NCBI RefSeq assembly: GCF_032884065.1 | Contig: NC_088873.1 | Span: 23,735,558 to 23,799,557 of the forward strand | Direction: 5' to 3' | Length of the DNA: 64,000 bases | Source of the DNA: Artemia franciscana | Lineage: Eukaryota > Arthropoda > Branchiopoda > Anostraca > Artemiidae | Part shown: piece after piece, positions 11,895-26,862 of the stretch | Layout: each line of letters opens with the position of its first letter | Numbering within the stretch: the stretch's first letter is position 1 | Position numbers and translations under genes: made by a program | Notes under the pieces: generated by a model | The model's input: only the letters and a program-made list of their open reading frames with translations | Told to the model about the DNA's origin: nothing | Database searches by the model: none

Positions 11895-13560
11895 TCTGAA
11901 GTTGCTTCAAACATCATCAATATCCACCTTGACATTACGATTGAAAGACATGTGTGCAAGACCTTTCAGCCTGCCCCCTCCAGTCTGATTGTGGAGGTAT
12001 GTTTTAAGCTGCTTTAGCATGCTAAATGAATGAGAAAATACAATCACAGGATACAATCAGGGAAGAATCAGGGAGAATGCAATCAAAAGTGAATGCACAG
12101 CTGGAAAAAACTGGTTGCTGAATGCACCAAGAGTTTCAGTAAATTTATCAGGATGATGAGACTTGCCTACAGACCTCTATTTAGGTTGTTGAACAGTTAA
12201 GTCAGCAAGGAAGCTAGTCTCAGAGGAACTGCTTATATTTGCAGCTTTGTCACAACCTTGGCTGGATTTGTTGGATTTGACATGATTGAGCTTGGCCATT
12301 AAGAAATCTCATATGGAGTTCTTTATATAGCTGGTCAAGATATGGGAAAAAGACAAATTCTTTATAAAAAAAAGGAGAAGCATCTGAAGAGGAGAATCAC
12401 CAATGTTGGCGTCTTGGTATTGAGGCAGGTGTTCCAACACTTTCAGCTGTCGAGACTGCTATTTTAAAAACCAGACAAGCTACTATTTCTATTGAAGCCA
12501 ATTTCAACTTACTTGTTCATGTTTAATTCGAACTCTTAGCAGAGTCTAATAATCTAGTTTGCAAGACCTATGCCAGTCATTTCATTTGCAGTGTCAAAAT
12601 GCAAAAAAAAAGACTTTCTTCTATTTGATGATTGTCATAGAAACAGACAAGAAAACAAGCTTTTTTTTGCATCACTCATCCCATCAGCCAACACAGAAAA
12701 ACATTTCACAATTTTGGCTCTATTCAAAATTTTGTTCTGAATAACATTGTTTACACTACCAACAATACCATTCTGCACTAGAGGAGATTCATATCTTGTG
12801 CTTTACGTGGATGATTTGAAATGCTTCCACAATTTTGTTTCTGCAATCCATTATCAATTGCAACATCACTTTTTTCATGAAGACCCCACAGGGCTAGTTC
12901 ATGAAAACCATAAAATAGAATAGCCTGGAAAATTGATCTGAACATTTCCGAGTCTTTAATTCTTTCCTTGAAATCTTGTAAATTCAATTGCTGGACAATT
13001 CGAATGTTTTTTCTTTCTTGTATTTTGATAAACATTGTATATTTTTGTACTACAGTAATGTGATACTGTCTTTCATCATGATACTTAAAATCCACAAGAG
13101 CATATTTGAGGTCAGTATATGGCTTCAAAACTAAGCATTCTGACGCATGCATGAATTAGGGTCCAGTTTTTTGAAATTTGAATATTTTGTCAAAGATTTT
13201 GGTAGTTTTGTTGAATAAGTTCTTAATAATGTTTTCACTATAGAATTTTGGGTGGACAGAGAGGAATGTCTGATGCAAGTTTTTAGTGCTCTCAGATTCA
13301 GCAAATAGGAAGCAGTGTTTTTATATTGCATCTTTCACTTGAAGGACTGAAAACCAACCATGAATTCTTTTGGAGCCATGTACTTAGAAAACAACGAAAA
13401 TTTGCAGCTATACCCTTGATATTCTGGTCAACTATTTCAGGAAATTCCAAGTTCTTTCCTGGTTTCCTGTAACCACACATTAGATCCAACTTTTGAGCAT
13501 CAGAAATCTGGTCATGCTTATCTAAGAACTCCAGACTAATGTCTAGCAAGGTGATTTTGC
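11895..13560 (-). mobile_element. hAT transposase pseudogene (ZMYM1-like / TTF-finger type)
   Basis: Read on the minus strand, 13549-13298 gives WLQKNSWLVFSPSSERCNIK, the TTF-type zinc-finger segment (partly lost). Next, 13152-12778 gives SEMFRSIFQAILFYGFHELA and LWGLHEKSDVAIDNG, the start of the transposase core. 12050-11895 gives SHSFSMLKQLKTYLHNQTGG and RLKGLAHMSFNRNVKVDID, the hAT C-terminal dimerisation region. The pieces lie in different frames with stops and large losses between them, so it is dead. It belongs to a different hAT lineage from the intact gene at 46842-48770. Confidence 0.75.
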
Positions 13561-13664
13561 ACTCTGACAGAGGTATCTTTTGACTGTTAATATATTTAAT
13601 AAAAGGGATTATTGATACTTTGGCTTAGAAGTTATTCTAATGCCTTAAGCAAATTTGTCTGAAA

Positions 13665-15016
13665 TGATGCGGACTTTGTCTGTTGACCATGTGCCTCTGG
13701 ATATGGGGTACCCCCCTGATTAAACACTCCAATCAGGGTGGCTGCAACCTTTTATGGTGGGCAAGGCCCATCCCAGGAATCTCAGTATCTAACTTAAACT
13801 GGTTCTAATCAGATTCCAAGCCAGGGGTTGGTTGGGCTAGCAACCCTCTACCAGGAAATAAGCACTACAAATAGTGACAAAAAAGCCTCGGATCTGGACT
13901 TCTTCTTAAGATATCAACCATCGAATGTCAACTGACATTCTGCAAACGATGTAAGAAAGACTGACAGATTAAATCTTCTAGACCAAAGAGGGCTTCAAAT
14001 AGCCACCTGTAATGTTTCGGCTCTGAATGCACCTGCATCAAAGAACCTACTTTCTGAAGAGCTTTACAAGAATAAAGTGGCAATTACTGGTCTAACATAA
14101 ACCCATCTTACCAGAAGCAAAGAAGAGCAAACAGGTAACAATCACTTGTTGCTTTGGTCTGGAGGGACCATGAGAAGGAATGGTGTTGGCCTTGCACTAA
14201 ATAGCCTTGTAAGAAAGGCGTTATTCTTGCATGAAGCCAAATCAGACAGACTAATGAAGACCTGCTTTGGACACAAGCATGGTAAGATGACCATATCATC
14301 ATATGCTATGCCCCAACCAACGATTCTGACAACATTACCAGGGAAGCGTCCTACTCAGCTCTGACCAGATGTCCTATGACAATGGCACCCTGTGATAAAA
14401 ATGTTCTTCTTGGTGAATTAGGGCCAGAGTGCATGAAGATATAGGTGTTTGGTGTGGCACAATTGGTCCTATATCCCCTGGCCCACTTAATGATAATAGC
14501 CTATGCCTACTTGAACTATGCTGTTCTTATGATCTTGTTATTACAAATACCTACTTTCAACACAAAACTATCCACCAGTACATGTGGTATAGTAATGACG
14601 GTTGCACAAAGACAATCAACTATGTCTTATTTCTAAACGCTGGAGATCATCACTGAAAAATTCCAGGACTAATAGATCAGTAGAGCTTGGAAGTGCAGAT
14701 CACAGACTTGTGTGTGCTGAAGTTCAGCTTTGCCTCCAAGCACAACAACTGGAAAAAAGGCCAGTTGCTTGAACTTAAGGATCCAGGTACTCACCTGGAG
14801 TGTAGTGTTAAGGTATTGAATTGCTTTGAGCTCCTTAGCAGACTTAGCAGCAGCAAAGGGGCCCAGAAGTATTTTAAATCACAGATGAGCAAAGCAACAC
14901 AACTGGTGCTTGGCAAGAGAAGTTTTCCAAAGAAATCATGGCTAACTAATGAAATGCTGCAGGTCATAGAGCAAAAACAGAGGGTAAGACTCCTTGGGGA
15001 CATGGGCATTTATTGA
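13665..15016 (+). mobile_element. RTE/CFDP2-like LINE fragment: 5' region and AP endonuclease, RT missing
   Basis: From about 13990 the reading gives ATCNVSALNAPASKNLLSEE, then GGTMRRNGVGLALNSLV, then TNTYFQHKTIHQYMW and SADHRLVCAEVQL. These are endonuclease motifs of RTE-like LINEs (the related host annotation is often 'craniofacial development protein 2-like'). SADHR holds the catalytic SDH-type histidine. After KKSWLTNEMLQVIEQKQRVR the match stops near 15016, where the RT should begin. Several frameshifts are present. The 5' part (13665-13880) has the GGT-rich leader look of such elements. Confidence 0.75.
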
Positions 15017-16895
15017 GGGCTTAACAGAATACAGAACAAAATTACAATAAAATAAAATTACATTAAAATTGTAATAAAATATTTTACAATATAAGGAAGC
15101 TTTCATTTCAGTAATTTGCAAAAGCAAAAATTGAGGCTCTTATTAAATTATATTAAACTGTTTAAAGAGTAAAAAACTGGTAATTGCAAAAATATTTGAA
15201 TATATTTTGACAATGGATTAAAGCAATTCAAAAATCTTAAAAAAGAAAACCAAAAGTTTGAAGCTTAGAAAAAATTATTGTTATAAATTGGATTTGCTTT
15301 AATAATCAAATATCTTAAGACAGCAAATTGTCTGTGATTAGAATACAAGGGACAATAAGAATCCATATATAGAAGCCTGTTGTGTACTGCTAGCACAACA
15401 GGCTAATCTATTAAACCTTATAATAAAATCCATAAACCTTAGATTTTAAATAGCACAACAATTGCCTTCAACCTCATCCCCCTTACCAAATACCAGGATA
15501 TAGCTGCAGGCTGTTTTTGAAATGTTGCTGATTTTTTGGAGGATTTATTCAAATTTTTAATTATTTCTTATTTCTTCTGGATTTTTGTGCTAACCAAAAC
15601 TAAGCTTTTTTAATATCCAACCAGGCTTAAGATTTCCTAGCAAAAAAAAACTCTTTACATAGCATAGTTTTTGCTGTAGATATGTTCCTCAGACTTTGAT
15701 TCTCTGTTTTGTATAAAGAGAGACTTTCTCTGTCTGTTTCAACAGTTGCATCTAAACTTAACAGAAATTTCCACTTCATCTTTTGAACAGTTAATATTTT
15801 CTTTCATTTAATAGTAAGATTTTAATTATTATAGTCTCTAAGTCTTTTCTATTCTGTTGGTTTTTTCTTTTTGGTTGCTGGGAATGAATGTTGGTTAAAC
15901 ACTAAAATTAGTCCCAGCCTCTTGCTTTAACAATTTCCAGCCTCTTGCTAAAATATTTCCAGCCTTTTGACAGATCATTTAAAAATAAGAGGATTGCAAG
16001 TAGAGTAGAAAACGTATTAGAAAGTGAATGAAAAATACAACAAAATAGCATAATTGGTCTTCCTAAAAAAAAGTTTTGTAGGTAAGTCAATTAACTTGTT
16101 ATTTGAAGTTAGTAACCTTGAATAACTATATAATTTAACATATTGAAGCATGGCTTATACTTTTTTGCAATTCAATGATATTTACATCTCTTCCTGATTT
16201 TTATTTGATAACAAAATGTAGGGGCTATTCATACATATTTTTAATAATTCAATCAATATTTTTTGCCCAGATTGTTGCCAATTAATGGCAGTGTTTGTCT
16301 TTTTACCTTAAATTACCTTAAATCTAATTTTAAAATATTTTTTTAATTATTATAATTTATATAAGATATCTACTTTATAAGACATATAGAGTCATCAAAG
16401 TTCCCACTTAACCAGTTAAAGACTCAGATTTGATTTTCACTACCCTTGGTATTTTAACAGTTTTTGTTTGGACAGCAGAAATATAATGTTAGGAAAATTG
16501 CTAGCTAGGAGGTTTTTTGATGGCAGAAAAAACATTTGGCCTAACTCCATTATGGTCTATAAGTTTATTTAGAATCTGGTACAAAAACATAATCTTAGTT
16601 GCATCAAATATTTGTTGTTTATCTAGAAGTATTCTCAACCAAACATTAGGTGTATTTGATTCCCAAAAAATTGACATCAATTATGTTAATAGGCTATAGC
16701 AGGGTATTGTAAAATGTGGTTAGCAAGAGAATGAAACATAATAGGCTAGTGACTAGTGACCCTTTAAAAGAACAAAAAGTAGCTCATATCAAAACTTCCC
16801 ATTGTCTATTTTTAACAATACAAGCCTATAGATTAATCTATTTTTGTTTAAAATAATAAGTAAGTCTGTACAGGAGGTTCAACACTCCTTTATCT
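15017..16895. other. Unassigned AT-rich sequence
   Basis: Apart from the dispersed repeat at 16035-16090 and a small palindrome CTGTTGTGTACTGCTAGCAC..ACAG near 15378-15403, nothing is recognised. Confidence 0.5.
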
Positions 16896-17519
16896 GGTAA
16901 AATTCTAATTAATTGACTTCTTGCTATCTCAAAAAGGGTTTAGGTTAGGAACATGAAACTTTCAGGGATGAATCTACAGGCTAAAGTATGTCCCAGGAAG
17001 GTATTTTGAAGCAACTACCTCCACTCCTTCTCCCTCTAGAGGGCCCTGACCTTTGATGACCTTTAAAAATATGTGTTTTATAAAAATGAAACCTTGCAAA
17101 ATAGATCTTCTGCTTAAATGAAGTACAACAAAATTGTTTTCAGCTTCATAACTTTGCTCAATTCCATTTAATAAGCTTTTAAAGATATGCAAATACATTT
17201 CCTAAATTTTGAAAAAAACATTGATATGGCTCAAAATTCTTATAAATAACAGGAATTGCATTTTCAGAACTAAAGGTAGAGAAAAAGCAACTAGTAACTG
17301 AAAATTAAGGTAAAATGTTGTTTTGTTAAAATTTCAATAGGTATCAACCTATCATTTAGGCAAATTTCAGGGCCCTCTAGAGGGAGAAGGAGTGGAAGCA
17401 GGTACTTTAAAAACCTTACTGGGACATACTTTAGCCTGTAGACTCATCCCTGAAAGTTTTATTTTCCTAGCCTGAGCCCTTTCTGAGATACCAAGAAGTC
17501 AATTAACTAGAATTTTACC
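16896..17519. mobile_element. MITE with terminal inverted repeats of about 155 bp
   Basis: 16896-17053 and 17366-17519 are inverted copies (about 85 percent identity by eye), starting GGTAAAATTCTA and including CTCTAGAGGGCCCTGA. The 8-bp flanks are ctttatct and ccttgtct, a 6-of-8 match compatible with a decayed hAT-type target duplication. The roughly 310-bp centre has no coding content. Confidence 0.8.
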
Positions 17520-17717
17520 CCTTGTCTTGCTGGACATATACAATTTCAGGTAGAACCATAAAAATTAGCCTAAAAATTTATAATAAAAGAAAGCATCTCT
17601 ATTAATTCTAGCATGTCTTTGTTCTAAAGAGCCACTATTCTAGAGTTTTGCCTTATATACCTTGGGCTATATCTGAGATGATTAGGTGGGGGGGGGTATA
17701 CTGTCATAAAATGACTT

Positions 17718-18827
17718 GGTAAATATTTAGTTTTGTTCCAAGTGCTCTAAAGTGTGTATTAGGCCTACTGCATATAGCAAGATTCTGATGATTGCATATT
17801 GTTTCTTTGTCATTATTAGAGAAGTGTATTCATTTTTTAGGTTTCTAAAATCTCCCTCCAACAACACTAATAATGTGTGAAGTGGGCTTGCTTACAGGTA
17901 ACAATACCTATAGAGCAAAGTGTATTAGTCCTTGAGCCTTGCAGGCAGCAGGGCAAGGTCTGTATTCTGTATTTATTCAACAAAGGGTGACAAAATTAAA
18001 AAAAAAAAACTTGAACAGGGTTTAAATAAATTAGATAAATATAAACTCTGCTGCTCACAGGGCTCATGGACTAATACCCTTTGCTCTATAGGTCATGTTA
18101 CCAGTAAGCAAGCCCATTTTACACATTTTTAGTTTGGCCCATGGAGGAGGAGGGTCAACCAGAAATGGATGCACTTCTAGAATTGGCATTTCTAATCACT
18201 CTAAACTGGAAACCATGCTTCTTTGCAGCATAGTTTCCAGTATTGTACTGTCAGAAAATGACTTGGTAAATGTTTAGTTTTGTTCCAAGTGCTCTAAAGT
18301 GTGTATTAGGCCGACTGCATATAGCAAGATTCTGATGATTGCATATTGTTTCTTTGTAATTATTAGAGAAGTGTATTCATTTTTTAGGTTTCTAAAATCT
18401 CCCTCCAACAACACTAATAATGTGTGAAGTGGGCTTGCTTACAGGTAACCTTACCTATAGAGCAAAGTGTATTAGTCCTTGAGCCCTGCAGGCAGCAGGG
18501 CAAGGTCTGTATTCTGTATTTATTCAACAAAGGGTGACAAAACTAAAAAAAACTTGAACAGGGTTTAAATAAATTAGATAAATATAAACTCTGCTGCTCA
18601 CAGGGCTCATGGACTAATACCCTTTGCTCTATAAGTCATGTTACCAGTAAGCAAGCCCATTTTACACATTTTTAGTTTGGCCCATGGAGGAGGAGGGTCA
18701 CCCAGAAATGGATGCACTTCTAGAATTGGCATTTCTAATCGCTCTAAACTGGAAACCATGCTTCTTTGCAGCATAGTTTCCAGTATAGAGCACTTGAAAC
18801 GAAACTAAACAATTACCTATGACTTAT
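17718..18827. mobile_element. hAT-like MITE containing a tandem 547-bp duplication, each unit with its own inverted repeat
   Basis: Left end GGTAAATATTTAGTTTTGTT and right end AACAATTACC (the inverted counterpart) form imperfect TIRs of about 30 bp. The flanks are aatgactt (17710-17717) and tatgactt (18828-18835), a 7-of-8 match. Internally, about 17697-18243 is repeated at 18244-18786 with few differences. Each unit contains a long hairpin: arms 17875-17950 / 18049-18124 in unit 1 and about 18422-18497 / 18590-18665 in unit 2. No ORF of note. Confidence 0.8.
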
Positions 18828-18835
18828 GATATTTG

Positions 18836-19479
18836 GAAAGAACGCAAATTGTGGAATGTGATGGTACTAGGATTAACCTAGCTTCTTTCCTTTAGAAGTG
18901 GCCAACTACTAGAGTGATACCCCAAAATTCAAATTTATAAACCTTTCAGGCTCAGAGTGTTTCTTTGATGGATTGAAACTTGTTATGGCATTTCTTTCCA
19001 TATTTGTAAGAGAATCCTTTCTAAAGTCTACCTCTACAGATACAAAAATTCTAGCTATTCTTCTTCTTCTTAAATTTGAGGAGTTATTGAGACCTCTCTT
19101 CCGAACCACTTTCACCTCCCTTCTTCGGATCTTTTTCTGAAAACCAGTATCTGGAATCCACAATAGACTCCTTTGGGCTCTTAGTAGGTTTTTTTGGTTA
19201 TTCATTTGACGCTTCAAATATTAGTACAATCTTCAATAAACAAAAATGCTCTTCTTTTCTTCAACAGCAATACATTTCTTAGTAGTACCCTTGTTTATCT
19301 TTCTGTTGTTTTTTTTTTTTTTTTTTGGCTAAACAATTGTGAAGTATTATACTTCCCTTGGTTAACAGATAACTAGCACAATGACACAAGACAAGAGTAA
19401 AATAGATGGCTTGTGAGAAATGCAAGTACATGAACTGCCTGTTCCCAGTAATTTAAGGCCTGTAGGCCGGTCGGTACCA
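18836..19479. other. Unassigned sequence
   Basis: A 102-codon minus ORF (19217-18909) rich in Arg/Lys has no recognised domain and may be LINE debris continuing from 19480-20515. Confidence 0.4.
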
Positions 19480-20515
19480 ATACGATTCTATCTACGCACT
19501 CTCACTATTCTGCACAGGATAAATTCTCCTTTTCCTCCAACTTGACCCTAAGACACACTTGCCCTCTTCAAAATTTTATTAAATCTTGATAAGGTCTGCC
19601 TTCATCTTTCATATCATTGTCAAACCTTTCTCTAGCAATAGAATACTATTATTGGGAAGCTTAAGAGCTCGAATACTCATCTTAAGATGGTTCCTCTCAG
19701 CCACTTAATTTCAACAATAAAAGAGAAATGTTGTAGGGTCTCTATTTCTTCTCTACGGACCCAACAATTCTGTTTATGGCTTAGATTCCAACTCATCAAA
19801 AGGGGATTCAGCATTAATGATTGAACCTTTAGCCGGTAGAACAGTACATAATTTTCTCCTTTCAAGAATGATTCTAATTTGAAACAGGAGGCTGGGGGGA
19901 CTCTATCCCTGAATTCTTATTGTGTCCCGTAATGTACAGCTACCTTCTGGCTCTGATGGCTCCTGCCAACTGCTCGTCGCCTTATTGGCAAGACTGTCAA
20001 CCGTAACGTTACTCGAGAATCTAGCCATGACCGGGAATGTGCTGGAAGACAATATTCCATCCAGATTTTTGGAGATTCATTATTTTGGTTGTCAGTTTTT
20101 GAAGATCAGTATCTTCTACTGTTTTACTGATATTTTTATCTAAGTAGAGACCAGACGGTAAGTTTGTTAAATGAACTAGGTTCCAAAAATTATTGAGGTT
20201 TTCAAAGCTTTGAGACCATCCAAAATCGCTGCAATTTCTGTTGTTAGAACGGATAATGGGGGAGTCATAAGCTTCAGAATGTTTTATGAATACTGACGGA
20301 TTATAGCAGCTGCTCTAGCTCTTCCATCTGCTACAGAACCATCCGAATAAAATGGTAGAAGACTTTTAAAATATGTGCTCATTTTTGCTTTGAAACAGTG
20401 AGTAGGCCAATGTTTGTTTTTCTTTTTTGACTTTCTGTCTTCATGAAATTTGATGTTGACACTGTGGATTTTCAGTTTAATATAAATATACCGATATTTA
20501 GTCCATACAGTTTTG
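19480..20515 (-). mobile_element. LINE fragment with RNase H domain (I/R1-like), degenerate
   Basis: On the minus strand 20375-20190 gives LPFYSDGSVADGRARAAAII, then LTTEIAAILDGLKALKTSII. This is the RNase H start, with the first Asp (SDGS) and the catalytic Glu (TEIAAI). DSLANKATSS near 19980 is the last motif with the fourth acidic residue. 19865-19677 gives QNCWVRREEIETLQHF, like the zinc-knuckle-type tail (C..C...E...HF) after RNase H. Stops and frameshifts are present. RT is not seen upstream. Confidence 0.7.
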
Positions 20516-21963
20516 ATAGTTTTATTATTTATTAAAGTTAAGCAAAAGTGAAAACACTTAAAATGTATTTAGTTTTCAATAATTTTGTCTTCCTAGACCT
20601 AAATATCGAAATCGTATTGAACTTTGGACTTGAGATTTTGCTGTAACTACCTCACTCTTTTGGTTTCAATATAATTTTGGTCCAAATTTTATCGAATCTA
20701 AAAAAAAAATTGGGGTGTCGCCCATTCCCCTCTGTTTCAACGCCCCTTCCTGCTATGATGGAGACAGAAAGTAGCATCCGCTTACTTTTACATGTATTGT
20801 GGCTTCCACTGTTCAAATTCTGTCCTATTTAAGGCTTTCAAATTGGGTCGAATTTAAATACTATGAGGTATTCGCAAGAAGATCTCATTTGTCATTTTTC
20901 TTCTTCTTCCCCCAAACGAACTGTGTTCTTACATTCTTCTGTGTTCTGCAGCACACAAAGAACAAAACCTGCTTCATTGTTCTGAGACACACTGGGTTGA
21001 AAGGTATGATACTGCGATTACTTGGTTCCATTAAGTGCAACAACAGGTATCACGAAAACACAGACACGGAGGGAAACAGACACTACCGTTTATTGAACAG
21101 CAAGAGATTAGAAAGTCTGAAAAAATACACTCTTCATCCTACAGATTTTTGGGTGTTGGTGCTTGTCTCCCGTTTTCTCCAATTTATGTGCGTCATTGTG
21201 TGGTACATGCCCTCGGAGTTCTAAAGGGTTTTAACAGACTTGTCTGTTTATTCGGATTTGAGTAATACGTCAATCGTGGTATTTAGAGCAAACTTGAAAC
21301 TCGTTCCTAATAAGAAAAATCGGGGTCAGCCGGCGGTTCGCCACCGTTTTTTCTAAAAATCAGCCACTCGCCACCGAAAAGGAAACCGGCAAATCGGGGT
21401 CTACAACTGACACTATAAGCTTTATGGTTACGTTTACGTTTACGGTTAGTGGAGCAGTAGTCAATTCAATTCAATTATATATATTTAAACAAAAACACAT
21501 AATTAAATGTACATAATCTGCCAGGACCGAACAAAAAGTGCTTGGCTAGGGCAAAAACTTAACTAAAGAATAATTAAACTATCAACAAACAGAAACAACG
21601 AATCGGTTGGATTTATAAAAAAAATAGAAAAAAAGGGAGTGACGAAGAGAAAGATATAGTCAGATTCCTGTTTGTAGTCATTTCTGTTCGTTTTAAGTTG
21701 GCTTGAGCATTTACTTCCATATTTACCCGTCTTAGGATTTTATTTTTCATTTACATCAGTACCTGTTACCATTACGTTTGATGTAATTATTTATTTTAAT
21801 TTCTATTCTTTTTGGGTTTCAATTATTCTTCGACAATATTTCCTGGTCATTTAAGTTTGAATTACTATCCAACTTTATTTATGCTTGTCTTACGTTTCAA
21901 TTTGCCTCTTTACTTTTCTTTAAAAACTTTAATTAATGTTTGTTTTGATTGCCAAAGATTTAC
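20516..21963. other. Unassigned sequence
   Basis: A 141-codon plus ORF (20799-21224) has no recognised domain and unconvincing composition. A fragment near 21685-21760 shares TTCTGTTCGTTTTAAGTT with foldback family A. Confidence 0.45.
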
Positions 21964-22040
21964 TATTGGTTAATACAAGAAGATTCTGGGTAGGCGACAA
22001 GCCTACCCAGAAGATTGGTTAATATAAGTAGGCGACAAGC
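21964..22040. repeat. Perfect 12-bp stem-loop with flanking direct repeats
   Basis: TTCTGGGTAGGC (21984-21995), loop GACAA, GCCTACCCAGAA (22001-22012). The flank ATTGGTTAATAYAAG and the piece GTAGGCGACAAGC are repeated on the right (22014-22040). It may be a transposon end. A short minus ORF just beyond (22210-22019) is not recognised. Confidence 0.6.
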
Positions 22041-22479
22041 TTAATACTTGTCCCCGTAAAAAAACACCCAGCAACTGAAACGTCGATTCGACGCCCTATG
22101 CGCCAGCAATGGCTCTGGAGGATCTTTATGCTTTTATACAAGAAGATATCCAACTCTTTTTTAAATTCTTCAGCTGCATAAGTTGGTCTGAGCGCCGTCT
22201 CTGATTGCATTAAATATAATTATTGCGTACTTTTAGTTCACTTTGAAATCAAGGTTTGGAACGGTTCGTGCACAAGGATTTTGGTTCACTAATTTACCAT
22301 AATGAACTCGAACGGATCATGCTGCGAGAATAATCAAAATATTACAAAGGCATGAAAATGGAATAAAACAATTAAAATATACAAGGTATCCTTTTTGGAG
22401 ATATGTGATCGAACATGCTCCCTTTCCCAATAACAAACCATATATCTAAACAGCACTCAACTTCCATAACTTACAGCCC

Positions 22480-22645
22480 TTCTAAAGTGGGCTTTCAGTG
22501 GTTATATCATACCCAAAGGCATAGTTATTCCCCCTTAAGACTATTTTGAAAAAATGGCTGTCTCAAAATTTTTATCAGACGTCTTTGGAGGGAGCAGCTG
22601 AGAAGGGTGTGGGAGGGGGATGGGTGTCCTTCGATCTTTTTGGGC
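22480..22645. repeat. Diverged fragment of the composite repeat at 9195-11440
   Basis: It matches about 10780-10930 in order: AAAGRCATAGTTATT, AAAATGGCT, TCAAAATTTTTATC, then a GGGAG-rich run before GGTGTCC/GGTGCCCTCC. Confidence 0.5.
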
Positions 22646-23109
22646 TGAAAATTTTTTATTTGAAGTCGCAAGTAGCCAGATTTGTAAGGAACAGCAATCG
22701 CAAATACTCGTAGTCACAGGCAAAAGTAGTCTCAATAGCAGTATTAACTTTAGTTACAATTAGGACTTGTAAAAAGTCCTATTGACTCATTTTGTTTCAT
22801 AATAAGAAAAAAAACAGGCAAACAAAAACGCTGAAAACTTGGGTTTTATCTGCTACACTAAATAAAGCACTGTAGTCGAATCCGTAATTCCTGTCTCTTA
22901 CAAGGAATTACGGAAGATTTTAGAATGTAAAACTAAACTCCACGGAAACAAAAAAGAAAACCAATTAGACAAAAAGAATACTTTTATTTTAAGATAGGAG
23001 ACATTACAAAAATTGAAAAATCCTATTTCCTATTAATACGACTAGGAAAGAACAATATACGAACTGCTTCGAAAACAAAAGCGGTTAAGTAGCAAGCAGA
23101 ATACACGTA

Positions 23110-25214
<2,105 letters not shown>

Positions 25215-25378
25215 ACCGTATCCACAAAAAAGTTAGTAGGGTTTGACCCCCCCCCCCCCCCATTCCAAAATGCTTGTCATATTCGTAAAAACATAGTAAA
25301 AATGCGTATAAACCAAATTTTGATGCGTTTTTTAAGTTTTTTTGTCCCCTCCCCCGAATAAAATCCTGGATACAGCCT
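25215..25378. repeat. Repeat family G, copy 1
   Basis: It starts in a 16-C tract and ends at AATAAAATCCTGGATAC. The internal blocks ACATARYAAAANGCRT and GATATGCGTTT/GATGCGTTTT also occur in order at 49626-49795 (same orientation). A reverse-oriented piece lies at about 32335-32420. Confidence 0.6.
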
Positions 25379-26699
25379 TGTTTAAAACGAGAGAAATCTC
25401 AGCTATTCTAAATAATGACCAATTATGTGCAAAAAAACCTTTTAAGTCAGATGCAACTTTAAAAGTTATGGGTACTGATGTGTTGAGTGGTGGCAACTAC
25501 GAAATCGCTAAATCCTCTTTTTTTATTTACCCTTGTTTTAGGCCCTATTGTTATAACCATTTTCAAAACAAGCTAGTGACTTCAAGCTGTAATTACTCTG
25601 AGCTTGCTTTTTCATACTGAACGTTGCTGTTTTATTTTTATGCGGTCATACTCAGTTTAGCAACTAGTAATCACTGTCAATCAATAAGGTGGTCAGCAGT
25701 TTCTAATTTTTATTTTTTTGAAGAATCAGTGTTTCGTTGAATTTTTTATTTTACCTAAAATGTTTTTTTGACGAGACACAGAAGAGTACAGAAACTAGTT
25801 TAATTCTGCCTAATGCTGGATGGAGGGGAGGAATACTTTAGAACATATTTTGCACAAAAAGATAATTGAATTATCGCAATTTTTCTTCCCATGCCCTTTG
25901 TAAGAGTAAACCTTTTCTTACATAAAAAACAGAACATAAAAAGTCCACATTAAGCCTTTCCTTTTAATAACTAAAATGGAATGTAAATGAAACTTTATGG
26001 CACGAATGTATAAAAAGGCATCTGCAAATGGCTAAGGCATTTTAAAGTACTAAATACCGAGATATTAGAGTATTTTATTTTCATTTTCAAGCAAATCTCT
26101 ATACTTTATTATTGTTGCACTAAGATACAGAATACAAGGAATGACACATCAAATTAAACAGAAGTATAAATCAGAAAAAACACACAAATATCAAATTAGT
26201 GGAATAATAAAAAAACTGAAATTAAATTCATCCGATTTTTCTTTTTTATCCTGGCTCTTACACAATTCTATGTGACTAAGAATTGTAATGTATAGCCACC
26301 ATTTTCAGAATTAAAAAACAAGAAAAGAAAATTTTAGAAAGCCAGAAATGAATAATAATACTAATAAGAAATATAATAGACGCATAATATTAATTATTTG
26401 AGCAATAAGTTTTACCGGAATGCTATAAGTGCAATTTTCATCTTTAGAGAGCGACAGGTTTCAGGTGCTGACAGGTTTTTGTTCTTTCTAGTATTTGCTA
26501 TAAGGACACGGTTAATACAAGTCTAGATTTGTTTGATCAGCCACCAAAGTATACCATCGCTCTTAAAGTATGCAAGTCATAAATATCGCCCCATTAATTT
26601 TCAACTTAAATTATTGTAAAGCATTCTAATATTTTCACTAAGAATCCTTTGAGCAGTTAATATTTGGCATAAGTTAACTTGATTAAATGTCTAAATGAC
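25379..26699. other. Unassigned AT-rich sequence downstream of Myb
   Basis: A 92-codon ORF (25342-25620) overlaps repeat G and is not recognised. Nothing else seen. Confidence 0.5.
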
Positions 26700-26862
26700 A
26701 GTAATTGACCGCGTACCACAGGTACTGATCTCCTGATTCAACGCCTTCGGCTAGAAGTGTTATTTGTGGCTAGACGTAAATTATACGACAGTTCCAAGCC
26801 CCCCTCCCCACAAATTTGACCAATGTGAGCTGGGTTGACTCTGGCTGAGCTTAGCGTCTGTA
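26700..26862 (-). mobile_element. SINE fragment, minus strand
   Basis: The reverse complement contains TAAGCTCAGCCAGAGTCAAC, then CCCAGCTC, then CACTTCTAGCCGAAGG and AGATCAGTACC. These match, in order, the SINE at 28600-28915. Confidence 0.65.

Noticed and set aside
20799-21224. 141-codon plus-strand ORF
   Set aside because: No recognisable domain, overlaps another ORF in a different frame, and no splice or promoter context.
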